Made by a program: the position numbers and the translations under genes. Below, piece by piece: positions 52,334 to 60,372 of a stretch of DNA of 64,000 nucleotides; within the stretch, counting starts at the first letter, position 1; each line of letters begins with the position of its first letter. Origin of the DNA: Chitinophagales bacterium (GTDB lineage Bacteria; Bacteroidota; Bacteroidia; Chitinophagales; Chitinophagaceae); the NCBI GenBank assembly GCA_017303835.1, contig JAFLBI010000002.1:310001-374000 (forward strand), given 5' to 3'. The notes beneath the pieces are model-generated. The model ran no database searches. It was not told where the DNA came from and saw only the letters and a program-made list of their open reading frames with translations.

Positions 52334-53655
52334 TTTCTTCTGTTTTGAATCCATGTATAAATTTCCCGATAACCTGTGGTGAAGAAATCAAAAAAGTGTA
52401 AGCGTATATATTTCTTCACGCAGATATAGCCAAATAAAACGCCAAACAAGAAAGTAGGTATGCTGGCCAATGCGACACCGTAAAGATTCTGCAGCAAGTA
52501 GATACCTGCAAAATCACCAATGACATTTATAACCAGCATAATTACCACTTTAATAAAATTCAGTCGTGGCTGATGAATTACATCCAGTGTGATACCCATG
52601 AATCGATCAATAGGGAAGAAGATGGCAAAGATCATGAAGATGCGAAATAGATTCGCGGCTTCTGAGTTTACGTATTGCTCACCACCAAGTAAGCGAACGC
52701 CGATATCTGCTAATCCTAAAGCCACCGCGGCAACGGGAATCAGTATCACCGTCAATATGCCCGCATATTTTTTTAAGAGCTTGGCTACTTCTGGCTGATT
52801 GTTTTCATTATATGCAGCAGATAAAGCAGGCATACCTGTTGCTATAAAACTACGTAAAGGGATTTCGATTATCTCCATCAAACGTTGTGGGATATTGTAT
52901 ACCGCAACAGCTGCTGGTCCTAATAAATAGTTGATGATAAAAGTATCTGAACTTCTTAGGAGGTTGGCACTTATGGTGGTACCTACACTATACTTGCCAA
53001 AGTGAAAGATTTCCTGAATACAATCTTTTGTTCTTTGTTTAAGCGTATTTAGGTATAGCCATTTTTTATACACGATATAGAGTACTGTGGTAACTACCCC
53101 GAGCACATTAACCATCATCAGATTTTGAATGGTCATTTTGTCCAGTACAATTAATACAAGAATATACACCAGAAACGAGCCCTGATTAATCACGCGCAAA
53201 TACAAGATTCCATCAAATTTTTGTTCTGCCTGTAATACCCAATGTGCAATAACGAGTGGAAGTGTTACGAAGAAAGTAAGTGAAAACCATTGTATCACCA
53301 CTTTGGTGCCTGCATCTGTTATGTAAGGAAGTGCAAACAAAGCTGGAATGGTTACTACAAAAGAGATACCTGTTACGATGAGGCCTAAATACCAGGTGCT
53401 GCCTACTACATTTATTGCACGTTCCTTACTGGCACCTGCATAGAATTTGATTAATGCAGTTTGGAGAAACCCTGTTCTGAAAGTGTCAAGAAGAATAAAG
53501 ACAGACATGAAGAAAAACCAAACCCCAATTTCTTCGGGTTTCATATAGCGGTACAGTATGGCAACTGTGAGTACAGCCAATACTGCCATAATACCATTGC
53601 TGGCCAATGATAGGAAGTGTTTGTTGCGAATCAGGTTCAGCAGTTTCTGCCACAT
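52330..53655 (-). CDS. Wzx-type oligosaccharide flippase
   Basis: The 441-residue protein has about twelve membrane helices and the layout of the MOP/MATE polysaccharide flippases, with motifs such as GIMAVLAVLTVAILYRYM near the start and LLRSSDTFIINYLLGPAAVA in the middle. It moves the finished lipid-linked repeat unit to the periplasmic face for polymerisation by the Wzy-type protein encoded in the same locus. Its stop overlaps the next GT2 start, so translation is probably coupled. Confidence 0.88.
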   Translation of the reverse strand: MWQKLLNLIRNKHFLSLASNGIMAVLAVLTVAILYRYMKPEEIGVWFFFMSVFILLDTFRTGFLQTALIKFYAGASKERAINVVGSTWYLGLIVTGISFVVTIPALFALPYITDAGTKVVIQWFSLTFFVTLPLVIAHWVLQAEQKFDGILYLRVINQGSFLVYILVLIVLDKMTIQNLMMVNVLGVVTTVLYIVYKKWLYLNTLKQRTKDCIQEIFHFGKYSVGTTISANLLRSSDTFIINYLLGPAAVAVYNIPQRLMEIIEIPLRSFIATGMPALSAAYNENNQPEVAKLLKKYAGILTVILIPVAAVALGLADIGVRLLGGEQYVNSEAANLFRIFMIFAIFFPIDRFMGITLDVIHQPRLNFIKVVIMLVINVIGDFAGIYLLQNLYGVALASIPTFLFGVLFGYICVKKYIRLHFFDFFTTGYREIYTWIQNRRK

Positions 53656-53749
53656 AAGGTCTTGGTAGCGCTAGCTTTCCATCAAAGTAAATGATAAAAA
53701 ATCGGAATCAATCCTGTAGCTTTAAATATCTGTTTTCAACTTATTAACC

Positions 53750-54646
53750 ATGTCTTTTTTTAGTCTGCCTTCCTGGATACATCCTCATTTATTTCCCGGT
53801 AAAACCTACGCTAACCTGAGTTTAGAGGAGAAGGCGGCATTAAAATCGGCACTCAGCCGATTTAATCACCCTGAGCCGTTGATTTCAGTGATGATACCTG
53901 CCTGGAATGAGCAGGATAATATCTTCAGAACACTCTCTTCGCTTTCTGTGAATAAGACTGATGATCCCGTTGAAATTGTGATCATCAATAATAATTCCTC
54001 CGATCAAACAGCCCAGCTTCTGGAGGAATTGGGTGTGCAGTCTTGCTTTCAGCCGGAACAGGGAATTATGTATGCACGTGAAATGGGGCTGGCCGTTGCA
54101 AAAGGGAAGTATCATCTCTGCGCTGATTCAGATACGCTTTATCCTCCTGATTGGATAAGATTGATGGTAGCGCCGATGAAAGACAATACGGAGATTACAG
54201 GTGTTTATGGCAGATATGCTTTTATGCCACCGCCTGGCACAGGACGCTGGAGCTTATGGATCTATGAGGCGGTTACAGGCTTACTCGTGCGTATCAGAAA
54301 GAAAAACAGAGAGCACTTAAATATGCTTGGCTTTAATATGGGGTTTGTAACTGCAGTTGGCAGAGCAACTGGAGGATTCAAAGTGCGTGCAGTTCGTAAA
54401 TTCAATAATGACCCTAACAGTAAAGATTTTACCCTGGTGGCCGAAGATGGTCAGATGGCCTTAAACTTGAAAACAAAAGGTCGGTTACAGATGGTGGCAA
54501 GCAGTAAGGCGGTGGTGTATACCTCACCCAGAAAGTTGGAAGCAGATGGTGGTGTGTGGCCCGCCTTCTGGAATCGATTATTGATCCATGGTAGAAATCT
54601 TGGCGAATATGTAACAGGTAAATACAGAAAAGATGCTGATCTCTAA
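53750..54646 (+). CDS. GT2 glycosyltransferase on the opposite strand
   Basis: The 298-residue protein has a GT2 domain at about residues 43-250 with SVMIPAWNEQDNIFRTL, IVIINNNSSDQTAQLLEEL and the metal-binding CADSDTLYP. It has no clear membrane helix apart from a short hydrophobic stretch (WIYEAVTGLLVRI). It is the only plus-strand gene in the exopolysaccharide locus; it is divergent from wzx with 94 bases between, and its stop touches that of the GT8 gene with no spacer. It must have its own promoter. Confidence 0.83.
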   Translation: MSFFSLPSWIHPHLFPGKTYANLSLEEKAALKSALSRFNHPEPLISVMIPAWNEQDNIFRTLSSLSVNKTDDPVEIVIINNNSSDQTAQLLEELGVQSCFQPEQGIMYAREMGLAVAKGKYHLCADSDTLYPPDWIRLMVAPMKDNTEITGVYGRYAFMPPPGTGRWSLWIYEAVTGLLVRIRKKNREHLNMLGFNMGFVTAVGRATGGFKVRAVRKFNNDPNSKDFTLVAEDGQMALNLKTKGRLQMVASSKAVVYTSPRKLEADGGVWPAFWNRLLIHGRNLGEYVTGKYRKDADL

Positions 54647-55537
54647 TCAGCTGAACATTGCCTTGATCTTGTCTAAAACTTTTCGAATTTTCTGAATATA
54701 TCTGGCAGACTCACCAATTGGTTTGAAGTTTCGCCATTCAGTCATCCTCAGGTATTTAAAAAATTCTTCCTGATACACTTTGCTATACTCATAGCTGGTA
54801 TACATCGGTTTTCTTGAAATAAAATGGATCAACTCCGGGTCAGGGTTTTCTTCAGAGGCAAAATGATTCCAGCCGCTGTCTAAATGGTACCACCTGCCTC
54901 TTAGCACAATATTCGCAGCATATTGGTCGGGATAATTAGCGTACTTGATGTTTTCATGTACACAAGTGAGCACTTGACGACCAATTTTTTCTGCTTCCCA
55001 TTTTACCAGATCAACCAAATAGAGGCCTGCATTGAAGTAGGGTGATTTGCCATCTATTCCCAATTCCTGATAATTCTTAACACCTCCCCAATCATTATCA
55101 AAACTTACAATCCTAGGATCCTGAACTGCAGCAGCGATATTATCGCCAAGATCGGTATGCCATAAGCTGCTGATGTCTTTGCGTACGATCATATCTGTAT
55201 CCAGGAACAAAGCCCTTTTACGACCCTTTGGTAAGTAGTGTGCCATGAAATAGCGGGCGTATACGGTAATTGGGAAAGTGGTCTTATCAATTGGAAGTTT
55301 AACATCTTGTGGAATAGCTTCGCTGATATCTCTCCAGAACAGGCTGAATCCATCTGAGATAATACTTTTCTCAAGTTTCTTCTTGGAAGCGGAACTGATT
55401 CCATCGGATACCATGTATACTTCAATGGGTTCACCTGTATGATGGTTTACTTGTATGGACTTCAACAATGCAGCTGCCATAGGCATGAAGTGCTCATCAT
55501 TTACCAATACGATGGTGATGGGATCTTGCGTATACAT
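54647..55537 (-). CDS. GT8-family glycosyltransferase
   Basis: The 296-residue protein shows the GT8 layout: an N-terminal TIVLVNDEHFMPMAAALL, the metal-binding DxD in LFLDTDMIVRKDISSLW, and FNAGLYLVDLVKWEAEKIG. GT8 enzymes are retaining transferases that add glucose or galactose. It is cytoplasmic and belongs to the minus-strand exopolysaccharide operon, following the GT4-type gene after two bases. Confidence 0.87.
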   Translation of the reverse strand: MYTQDPITIVLVNDEHFMPMAAALLKSIQVNHHTGEPIEVYMVSDGISSASKKKLEKSIISDGFSLFWRDISEAIPQDVKLPIDKTTFPITVYARYFMAHYLPKGRKRALFLDTDMIVRKDISSLWHTDLGDNIAAAVQDPRIVSFDNDWGGVKNYQELGIDGKSPYFNAGLYLVDLVKWEAEKIGRQVLTCVHENIKYANYPDQYAANIVLRGRWYHLDSGWNHFASEENPDPELIHFISRKPMYTSYEYSKVYQEEFFKYLRMTEWRNFKPIGESARYIQKIRKVLDKIKAMFS

Positions 55538-55539
55538 GT

Positions 55540-56745
55540 TTATGGTTTCTGATTGTAAAGGTAATGGCCTATGGTATTGCTTATTTCAGCAGCACGTTTT
55601 TCCCATGTATTCTGTTTTGCAACTGCCACTCTTTTTTCGATAAGTGCAGAATTATTTTCCTGTAATGCTGCTTCTAAGGCATTGCTGAATGATACAGCAT
55701 CGGCACAGTAGGCAGTTGTGTCTGCTGTAAACCCGGCCAGATCTGGATTGAAATCAGTGGCTATCGTTGGTTTGCCTGCACCTAAATATTCAAAGAGCTT
55801 TAGTGGAAAAATAGTTCTGCTTACAGCATCCTTCTTGAAGGGTAGTATCGCAACATCAAAGCCTTTCAATAGAGCAGGCAATCGATCGTAGTCAATTCTG
55901 CCGGTGAGGTGAATATTCGGGGTATGGAAAAACCAATCTGGTACAAATTCCTTTTCAATAGGCCCTGTAAAAACAAACTGTTTATCAGGATGCATACCAG
56001 TTAATGTTTTTACCAGATCATAATCTATTCGACGCTCAATATTGCCCAGATAGCCAATGATCGGTCTTTTGATATTGTCCAGCATTGGGTCGATGCGCAA
56101 ACTCGGGTCAAGGGCTTTGCTGCTATGATCAATGTCAGCGGCATTAGGTACAAAAAAACAATGATCATGCAGTTGTGACTTTTCTTCCTGTAAAGCTTTA
56201 CTGGTACAAAAAACAAGATCACTGTTATGAATCAGCTGTGTTTCGGAAATTAGTCCATGCTTCCTATCATAGGGCCTGATGATGGGGTCAACGCAGTGGT
56301 AAATACTACATTTTGCCGCTAGCCCTTTTACCACATTAGGGAAATGGAAATTGTAGGAATTGATAAAAATAAATGATTCAATACCCTGGCTGATTAACAA
56401 TTGCTGTATGCGTTTGCGTATGATGTTTTCATTGTAAGCCAATAGCTTTCTGTACAGCCAACCTTCCGGTAAAAAATTCAGGGATAGAACCGGTGGGGTA
56501 ATAACAAATCTGAGTCTGCCCTCCTGCTGTATGATGCCGTTGCTTTTTGCATGAAAAAAGGGCTTTCGCTTAGTAATGTCAGCACTATCTTTTAACAGCA
56601 AATAGTCCTTCCAGGTTATGGGATTATCAATATAATAAACATCGTTTTCTTTCGAGAGCTCACGGGCAATCGTGATATTGGTAGACTCATATGGTCCATC
56701 AAAGCGGGGTAGGCCCAATATGATGATATGTTCATTACGAAGCAT
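55540..56745 (-). CDS. GT4/group 1 glycosyltransferase (TuaH-like)
   Basis: The ATG at 56745 gives 401 residues beginning MLRNEHIIILGLPRFDGPYE; a start at 56787 is also open. The GT-B fold is indicated by an N-terminal domain resembling TuaH-type enzymes (NDVYYIDNPITWKDYL) and a C-terminal donor site with IIGYLGNIERRIDY and LFEYLGAGKPTIATDF. It overlaps the 3' end of the polymerase gene by 11 bases with the chosen start. It adds a sugar to the repeat unit in the cytoplasm. Confidence 0.83.
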   Translation of the reverse strand: MLRNEHIIILGLPRFDGPYESTNITIARELSKENDVYYIDNPITWKDYLLLKDSADITKRKPFFHAKSNGIIQQEGRLRFVITPPVLSLNFLPEGWLYRKLLAYNENIIRKRIQQLLISQGIESFIFINSYNFHFPNVVKGLAAKCSIYHCVDPIIRPYDRKHGLISETQLIHNSDLVFCTSKALQEEKSQLHDHCFFVPNAADIDHSSKALDPSLRIDPMLDNIKRPIIGYLGNIERRIDYDLVKTLTGMHPDKQFVFTGPIEKEFVPDWFFHTPNIHLTGRIDYDRLPALLKGFDVAILPFKKDAVSRTIFPLKLFEYLGAGKPTIATDFNPDLAGFTADTTAYCADAVSFSNALEAALQENNSALIEKRVAVAKQNTWEKRAAEISNTIGHYLYNQKP

Positions 56746-58267
56746 GAGTCCGATCAGTGTGAAGTGATGATGCTGATTGTGCATCATCCAATTGTTTGGT
56801 AATATTGATAAGCGCCGCTACAAGGTAGAAATATATGTTCATTGGAAACTGAACCAGTGCCTCTTGCGGATAGTTGCCGATATTAATTGCAAAAGCAATA
56901 AGCAGCATGGCAAGACAAATACTTTTCAGCATGGGATCTTTGATGCTGAAATAATTCAGAATACCTGATCGAAGTATGGTGAACATGAGTATGCAGAATA
57001 GTAATAGTCCGATCCATCCCAATTCTACAGCTACCCTTACATAACCACTGTCTGGAGGAAATTTCGCCAGCATGGATTCTGGTGCAAAACGTTGTCCCCA
57101 AACACCTGTAGCGCCGAGTCCCCCACCCATAGGGTGAGATAATATGTATGGTTGTATCTTTTTCTGGTTAGATGCTCTTACGTTGAAAGAGGGATCATCT
57201 GCAGGTTTAAATGCGGTTTGAAATCTTTTGATGAGTTTGTTCTCAGTTGGTATCACAATCAATGCGCCAAAACCAATAGCTCCAGCAACAGCCAGCAGGA
57301 GCATATTCCTGTTAAAGTTTAATACAATCAACATGAAAACACCGGCAGGAACTAAAACATAAGCCCCTCGGGTGCCTGAGAACAACATCGCCCACAAAAA
57401 AATAAAAGCCATTACACTCAATATATATTTCTTAGTCTTGGAGAGTGGTCCCATAATTAATCCAATACAGAGCAAAGCGCCTGCTACCATATTGTAGGAG
57501 AATGTAACCGGATCGGGGAAGATGGAGAATTTTCTCCAACGACCATCAATAAAGAATAAATCAATGTTCATAGGGTTAGAGGTAAGCGACCTGAACTCAA
57601 ATCCTGCTAAACCAATGTACTCTTGTTTGAATGCCCATAGCGCTGCAAAAAGGCATAAGGCAAGCCATAGTTTTAGAATGAACTTTATAAACCCGATTGT
57701 TCTGATTTTATACATGAACAAAAAATAGGTGAGCATGAAAAGTGCTACAGATCTTACTGTGTATATCCAGGACATTCTGGATGCTGCATCAGGGTTTAGC
57801 ACTTGAAGGAGGTTATAGGCAATCCAGATGAGGATCATGACACTGATCGGGTTTCTCAGCATCTGCCAGTTGCGCTGAAACTTCTGGCGAAGTATAAACG
57901 CAAGCAATAAGATACCTACCAAAGCATCCATGGTTGTACCTAATGGAAAATCAACATTTGCCACATTAATGACTAACATGATGAAGTATGCTGCAGTCAT
58001 TAGCAGAACAATACCAGCTTTTTGATAGGTAAGCAGAATGTAGAGTACCAGAATGCCAAAGATTAAGCCAATCACGGCTAAGCCAGGCAGCATCCCATAC
58101 TTAGCAATACCATAAGATACCCCTAATGCAACAAGCAGAAGTACACTGAGCAACGCTATTGTAAAACCCTTGCCAGATAATTCAAAGCCATGCGCAGCTC
58201 TGGCACGATCAATACTGCTCGTGGAATTATCTTCCGTTGGGGGGATATGTATTTTAAAGCCGCTCAC
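56735..58267 (-). CDS. O-antigen ligase/polymerase family (Wzy-like) protein, GTG start
   Basis: The 510-residue protein has about a dozen membrane helices after a cytoplasmic N-terminus of about 30 residues, and a large periplasmic loop in the second half containing the Wzy_C-type segment (GTRGAYVLVPAGVFMLIVL, then SHPMGGGLGATGVWG). It is the likely polymerase of the exopolysaccharide. The start codon is GTG at 58267, whose G is the last base of the TAG stop of the 48-residue gene upstream, so the two are translationally coupled. Confidence 0.85.
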   Translation of the reverse strand: MSGFKIHIPPTEDNSTSSIDRARAAHGFELSGKGFTIALLSVLLLVALGVSYGIAKYGMLPGLAVIGLIFGILVLYILLTYQKAGIVLLMTAAYFIMLVINVANVDFPLGTTMDALVGILLLAFILRQKFQRNWQMLRNPISVMILIWIAYNLLQVLNPDAASRMSWIYTVRSVALFMLTYFLFMYKIRTIGFIKFILKLWLALCLFAALWAFKQEYIGLAGFEFRSLTSNPMNIDLFFIDGRWRKFSIFPDPVTFSYNMVAGALLCIGLIMGPLSKTKKYILSVMAFIFLWAMLFSGTRGAYVLVPAGVFMLIVLNFNRNMLLLAVAGAIGFGALIVIPTENKLIKRFQTAFKPADDPSFNVRASNQKKIQPYILSHPMGGGLGATGVWGQRFAPESMLAKFPPDSGYVRVAVELGWIGLLLFCILMFTILRSGILNYFSIKDPMLKSICLAMLLIAFAINIGNYPQEALVQFPMNIYFYLVAALINITKQLDDAQSASSLHTDRTHAS

Positions 58268-58413
58268 TAAAAGAATAAAAGTTTGAAAAAGAAAATGAAA
58301 ACACTGGCGAAAGCAAGTATTAGTGCAGCATTTTTTCTGCCTTCTTGAAACTTCTGCTGATCAAACTCACTATCACGCTCACTTTCCAAAGATGCAACGG
58401 TTATTTTCTCCAT
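58267..58413 (-). CDS. Small single-helix membrane protein, 48 residues
   Basis: I do not recognise a family. The protein starts MEKITVASLESERDSEFD, has a charged 27-residue N-terminus and one C-terminal membrane helix (about residues 28-48, AALILAFASVFIFFFKLLFF). The reading frame fits exactly between neighbours: it begins six bases after the FkbM gene stop, and its TAG stop overlaps the GTG start of the Wzy-like gene by one base. The fit and the clean helix argue that it is a real gene. It may assist the polymerase. Confidence 0.65.
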   Translation of the reverse strand: MEKITVASLESERDSEFDQQKFQEGRKNAALILAFASVFIFFFKLLFF

Positions 58414-58419
58414 AATTGA

Positions 58420-59157
58420 TTATTTAGGTATCAGGAAAAAGTTTAGCACAGCTCTTTGGTCATATGTAACGAGCTGACCATTTTCATAAACCTGGATATC
58501 GTAGCCAATGCCTTCCATAAAATCAAGGAAGATTTTTCGCTGAGGGGTGTCCCAAAGCTCGCAATAGATGATAGGCCTGAAGCGGTTAATGATTTGTAAG
58601 CCACCGGAAATAACAGCATACTCAAATTGCTCTACATCAATCTTGATGGCATTAATTTTCTCATATTGGTGAAAATCTTTGATATCGTCTAAGCGCATAA
58701 CCGGCACTGAAAACTGTTCTCCTTCTTTTGGGGTTAGTTCTTTTGGAACGGCACCTATCACATGGCTCAATCCCTGTTTCTTTACATGGTCAATCACTGG
58801 TGTAATCATATTGATTCTTCCATTGAGATCGCCTGCTGCTATCGGGTAAACGGTTACGTTAGTTGCGCCAAAAAAGCGAATAATCTTTTTGAGGGTGCGT
58901 ACATTATGCGGAATTGGTTCAATAGCGGCTATTTGGCTATTCGGTAATTTCTTTGAAAGTGGAATAGTTGTGATGCCAATATTGGCGCCAATATCTAGAA
59001 CCAAACCATCGTCAGGTATCATATTGACAAAATGCAGGAATTCCTCATCATACCTGGTTTTCCGGATTCGATAAATGCTGAAAGCCGCAAACATGAATAG
59101 GTAATTCTGAAAGCCAAGTATTTTTTGAAGAAATATTTGAGTCCAGTTTTTTAGCAT
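58420..59157 (-). CDS. FkbM-family methyltransferase
   Basis: The 245-residue protein has the SAM-binding motif VLDIGANIGITTIPLSKKL, AIEPIPHNVRTLKK and the FkbM motif AIKIDVEQFEYAVISGG followed by PIIYCEL. These enzymes O-methylate sugars in exopolysaccharides and glycolipids. An N-terminal hydrophobic stretch (NYLFMFAAFSIYRI) may touch the membrane. It lies between the GT2 gene (19 bases) and the 48-residue gene in the same operon. Confidence 0.87.
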   Translation of the reverse strand: MLKNWTQIFLQKILGFQNYLFMFAAFSIYRIRKTRYDEEFLHFVNMIPDDGLVLDIGANIGITTIPLSKKLPNSQIAAIEPIPHNVRTLKKIIRFFGATNVTVYPIAAGDLNGRINMITPVIDHVKKQGLSHVIGAVPKELTPKEGEQFSVPVMRLDDIKDFHQYEKINAIKIDVEQFEYAVISGGLQIINRFRPIIYCELWDTPQRKIFLDFMEGIGYDIQVYENGQLVTYDQRAVLNFFLIPK

Positions 59158-59176
59158 GTATGATAATTATTTATAC

Positions 59177-60355
59177 TTATTCAGGCAGATTGCTGTCATT
59201 GTTGTGATAGTGTTGAGTGGCTACAGATAGTTTATTCGCTCTTCTGATATGCATCAATGCCAATATCTGGTAAAAAATAAAAACCGGTGCATGCAACAAG
59301 GCCTTGTAAATACTTTTATCTGCTTTACTCTCTCTTAAGGCAATATAGAAACTGAGGAAAAAGCACCCGAAGCCAATTATCCATAGGAAGAATCCAGTGA
59401 GATTGAAAAACAAGTTCAGCATCATGCAAATTCCTGAGAGTACAAGAAAAATAAACAGGGGTGGTCTCAATAATACGAGACCAAAGATGGTCTGGTTAAA
59501 AGATGCATTGGTGATTCCTTTACCCAATAAGTTAAAACCGAATTTGAAATAGCGGAACCAAGTATTGATCCAACGTGCTCTTTGTTTAACCAATTGATCA
59601 CTTTTGGATGTTTTTTCATCATATACTATCGCGTCTTCTGCAAAAGCAATGCGAACATCTCTTTTGACAATCTCAGCTTGCAAAACCTTATCAAAACCTG
59701 CACCTTGTATATTTAAATGCGCTAAGCAGGCTTTGTATAATTCGGTTTGGAATGTCATACCAGAACCGGATAGCGTAGCGGATGCACCTATGCTGAATAA
59801 TACATGGCCATCAAAGAAATGGTAGTACAAATCTCTCGCTGCATCAAGTTTGGCAATTTGTGTATCCTTGTTTTTGGCTTTTCTGAGCCCTTGTATAGCT
59901 GTATGGCCTGCCACGACATAGCGATTAAGTGCTGATAGTAAACCGGGCTCAGCAATATTATCGCTATCCATAATAACGATATAGTTATGTGGTCGCTTAA
60001 AATGATCAATTGCGTAGAAATGAGAACCTGTATTGCTGGCAATAACAGTAGGTGGTTGTAATAAAATTACCCTTGCATCAGTAAAGTTCAGATTTGATGT
60101 ATCGCAGTTGTCTGCTACAACATAGATCAGGTAGTCCGCGTAATCTTGTTTTAGTAATGCACCAACAACTGCGGGCAATGATTCAGTGTACTGATAGGCA
60201 GTAACTATTACACCAAAATCTGCAGGGGCATGGTTAGCTGAGCCGACTTTACTATACTTGTTCTTTGCCTTAAGCTTGTAGTAAACATAAATCAGTAAGG
60301 GAAATATCAGGTGATATCCGATTAGTAGCTGAAGTAAGATCAAGAAGTAGTCCAT
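59177..60355 (-). CDS. GT2 membrane glycosyltransferase
   Basis: The 392-residue protein has an N-terminal membrane helix (about 3-25), a GT2 domain (GVIVTAYQYTESLPAVVGAL, IVIMDSDNIAEPGLLSAL, AEDAIVYDEKTSKSD) and a QRARWINTWFRY motif resembling the QxxRW acceptor-site motif of processive synthases. Several C-terminal helices follow (about 290-375). Such enzymes may elongate a chain while passing it through the membrane, so it could be processive rather than a single-step transferase. It follows the Wzc-like gene after 17 bases. Confidence 0.83.
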   Translation of the reverse strand: MDYFLILLQLLIGYHLIFPLLIYVYYKLKAKNKYSKVGSANHAPADFGVIVTAYQYTESLPAVVGALLKQDYADYLIYVVADNCDTSNLNFTDARVILLQPPTVIASNTGSHFYAIDHFKRPHNYIVIMDSDNIAEPGLLSALNRYVVAGHTAIQGLRKAKNKDTQIAKLDAARDLYYHFFDGHVLFSIGASATLSGSGMTFQTELYKACLAHLNIQGAGFDKVLQAEIVKRDVRIAFAEDAIVYDEKTSKSDQLVKQRARWINTWFRYFKFGFNLLGKGITNASFNQTIFGLVLLRPPLFIFLVLSGICMMLNLFFNLTGFFLWIIGFGCFFLSFYIALRESKADKSIYKALLHAPVFIFYQILALMHIRRANKLSVATQHYHNNDSNLPE

Positions 60356-60372
60356 TATGCGCTGTTTATGGG

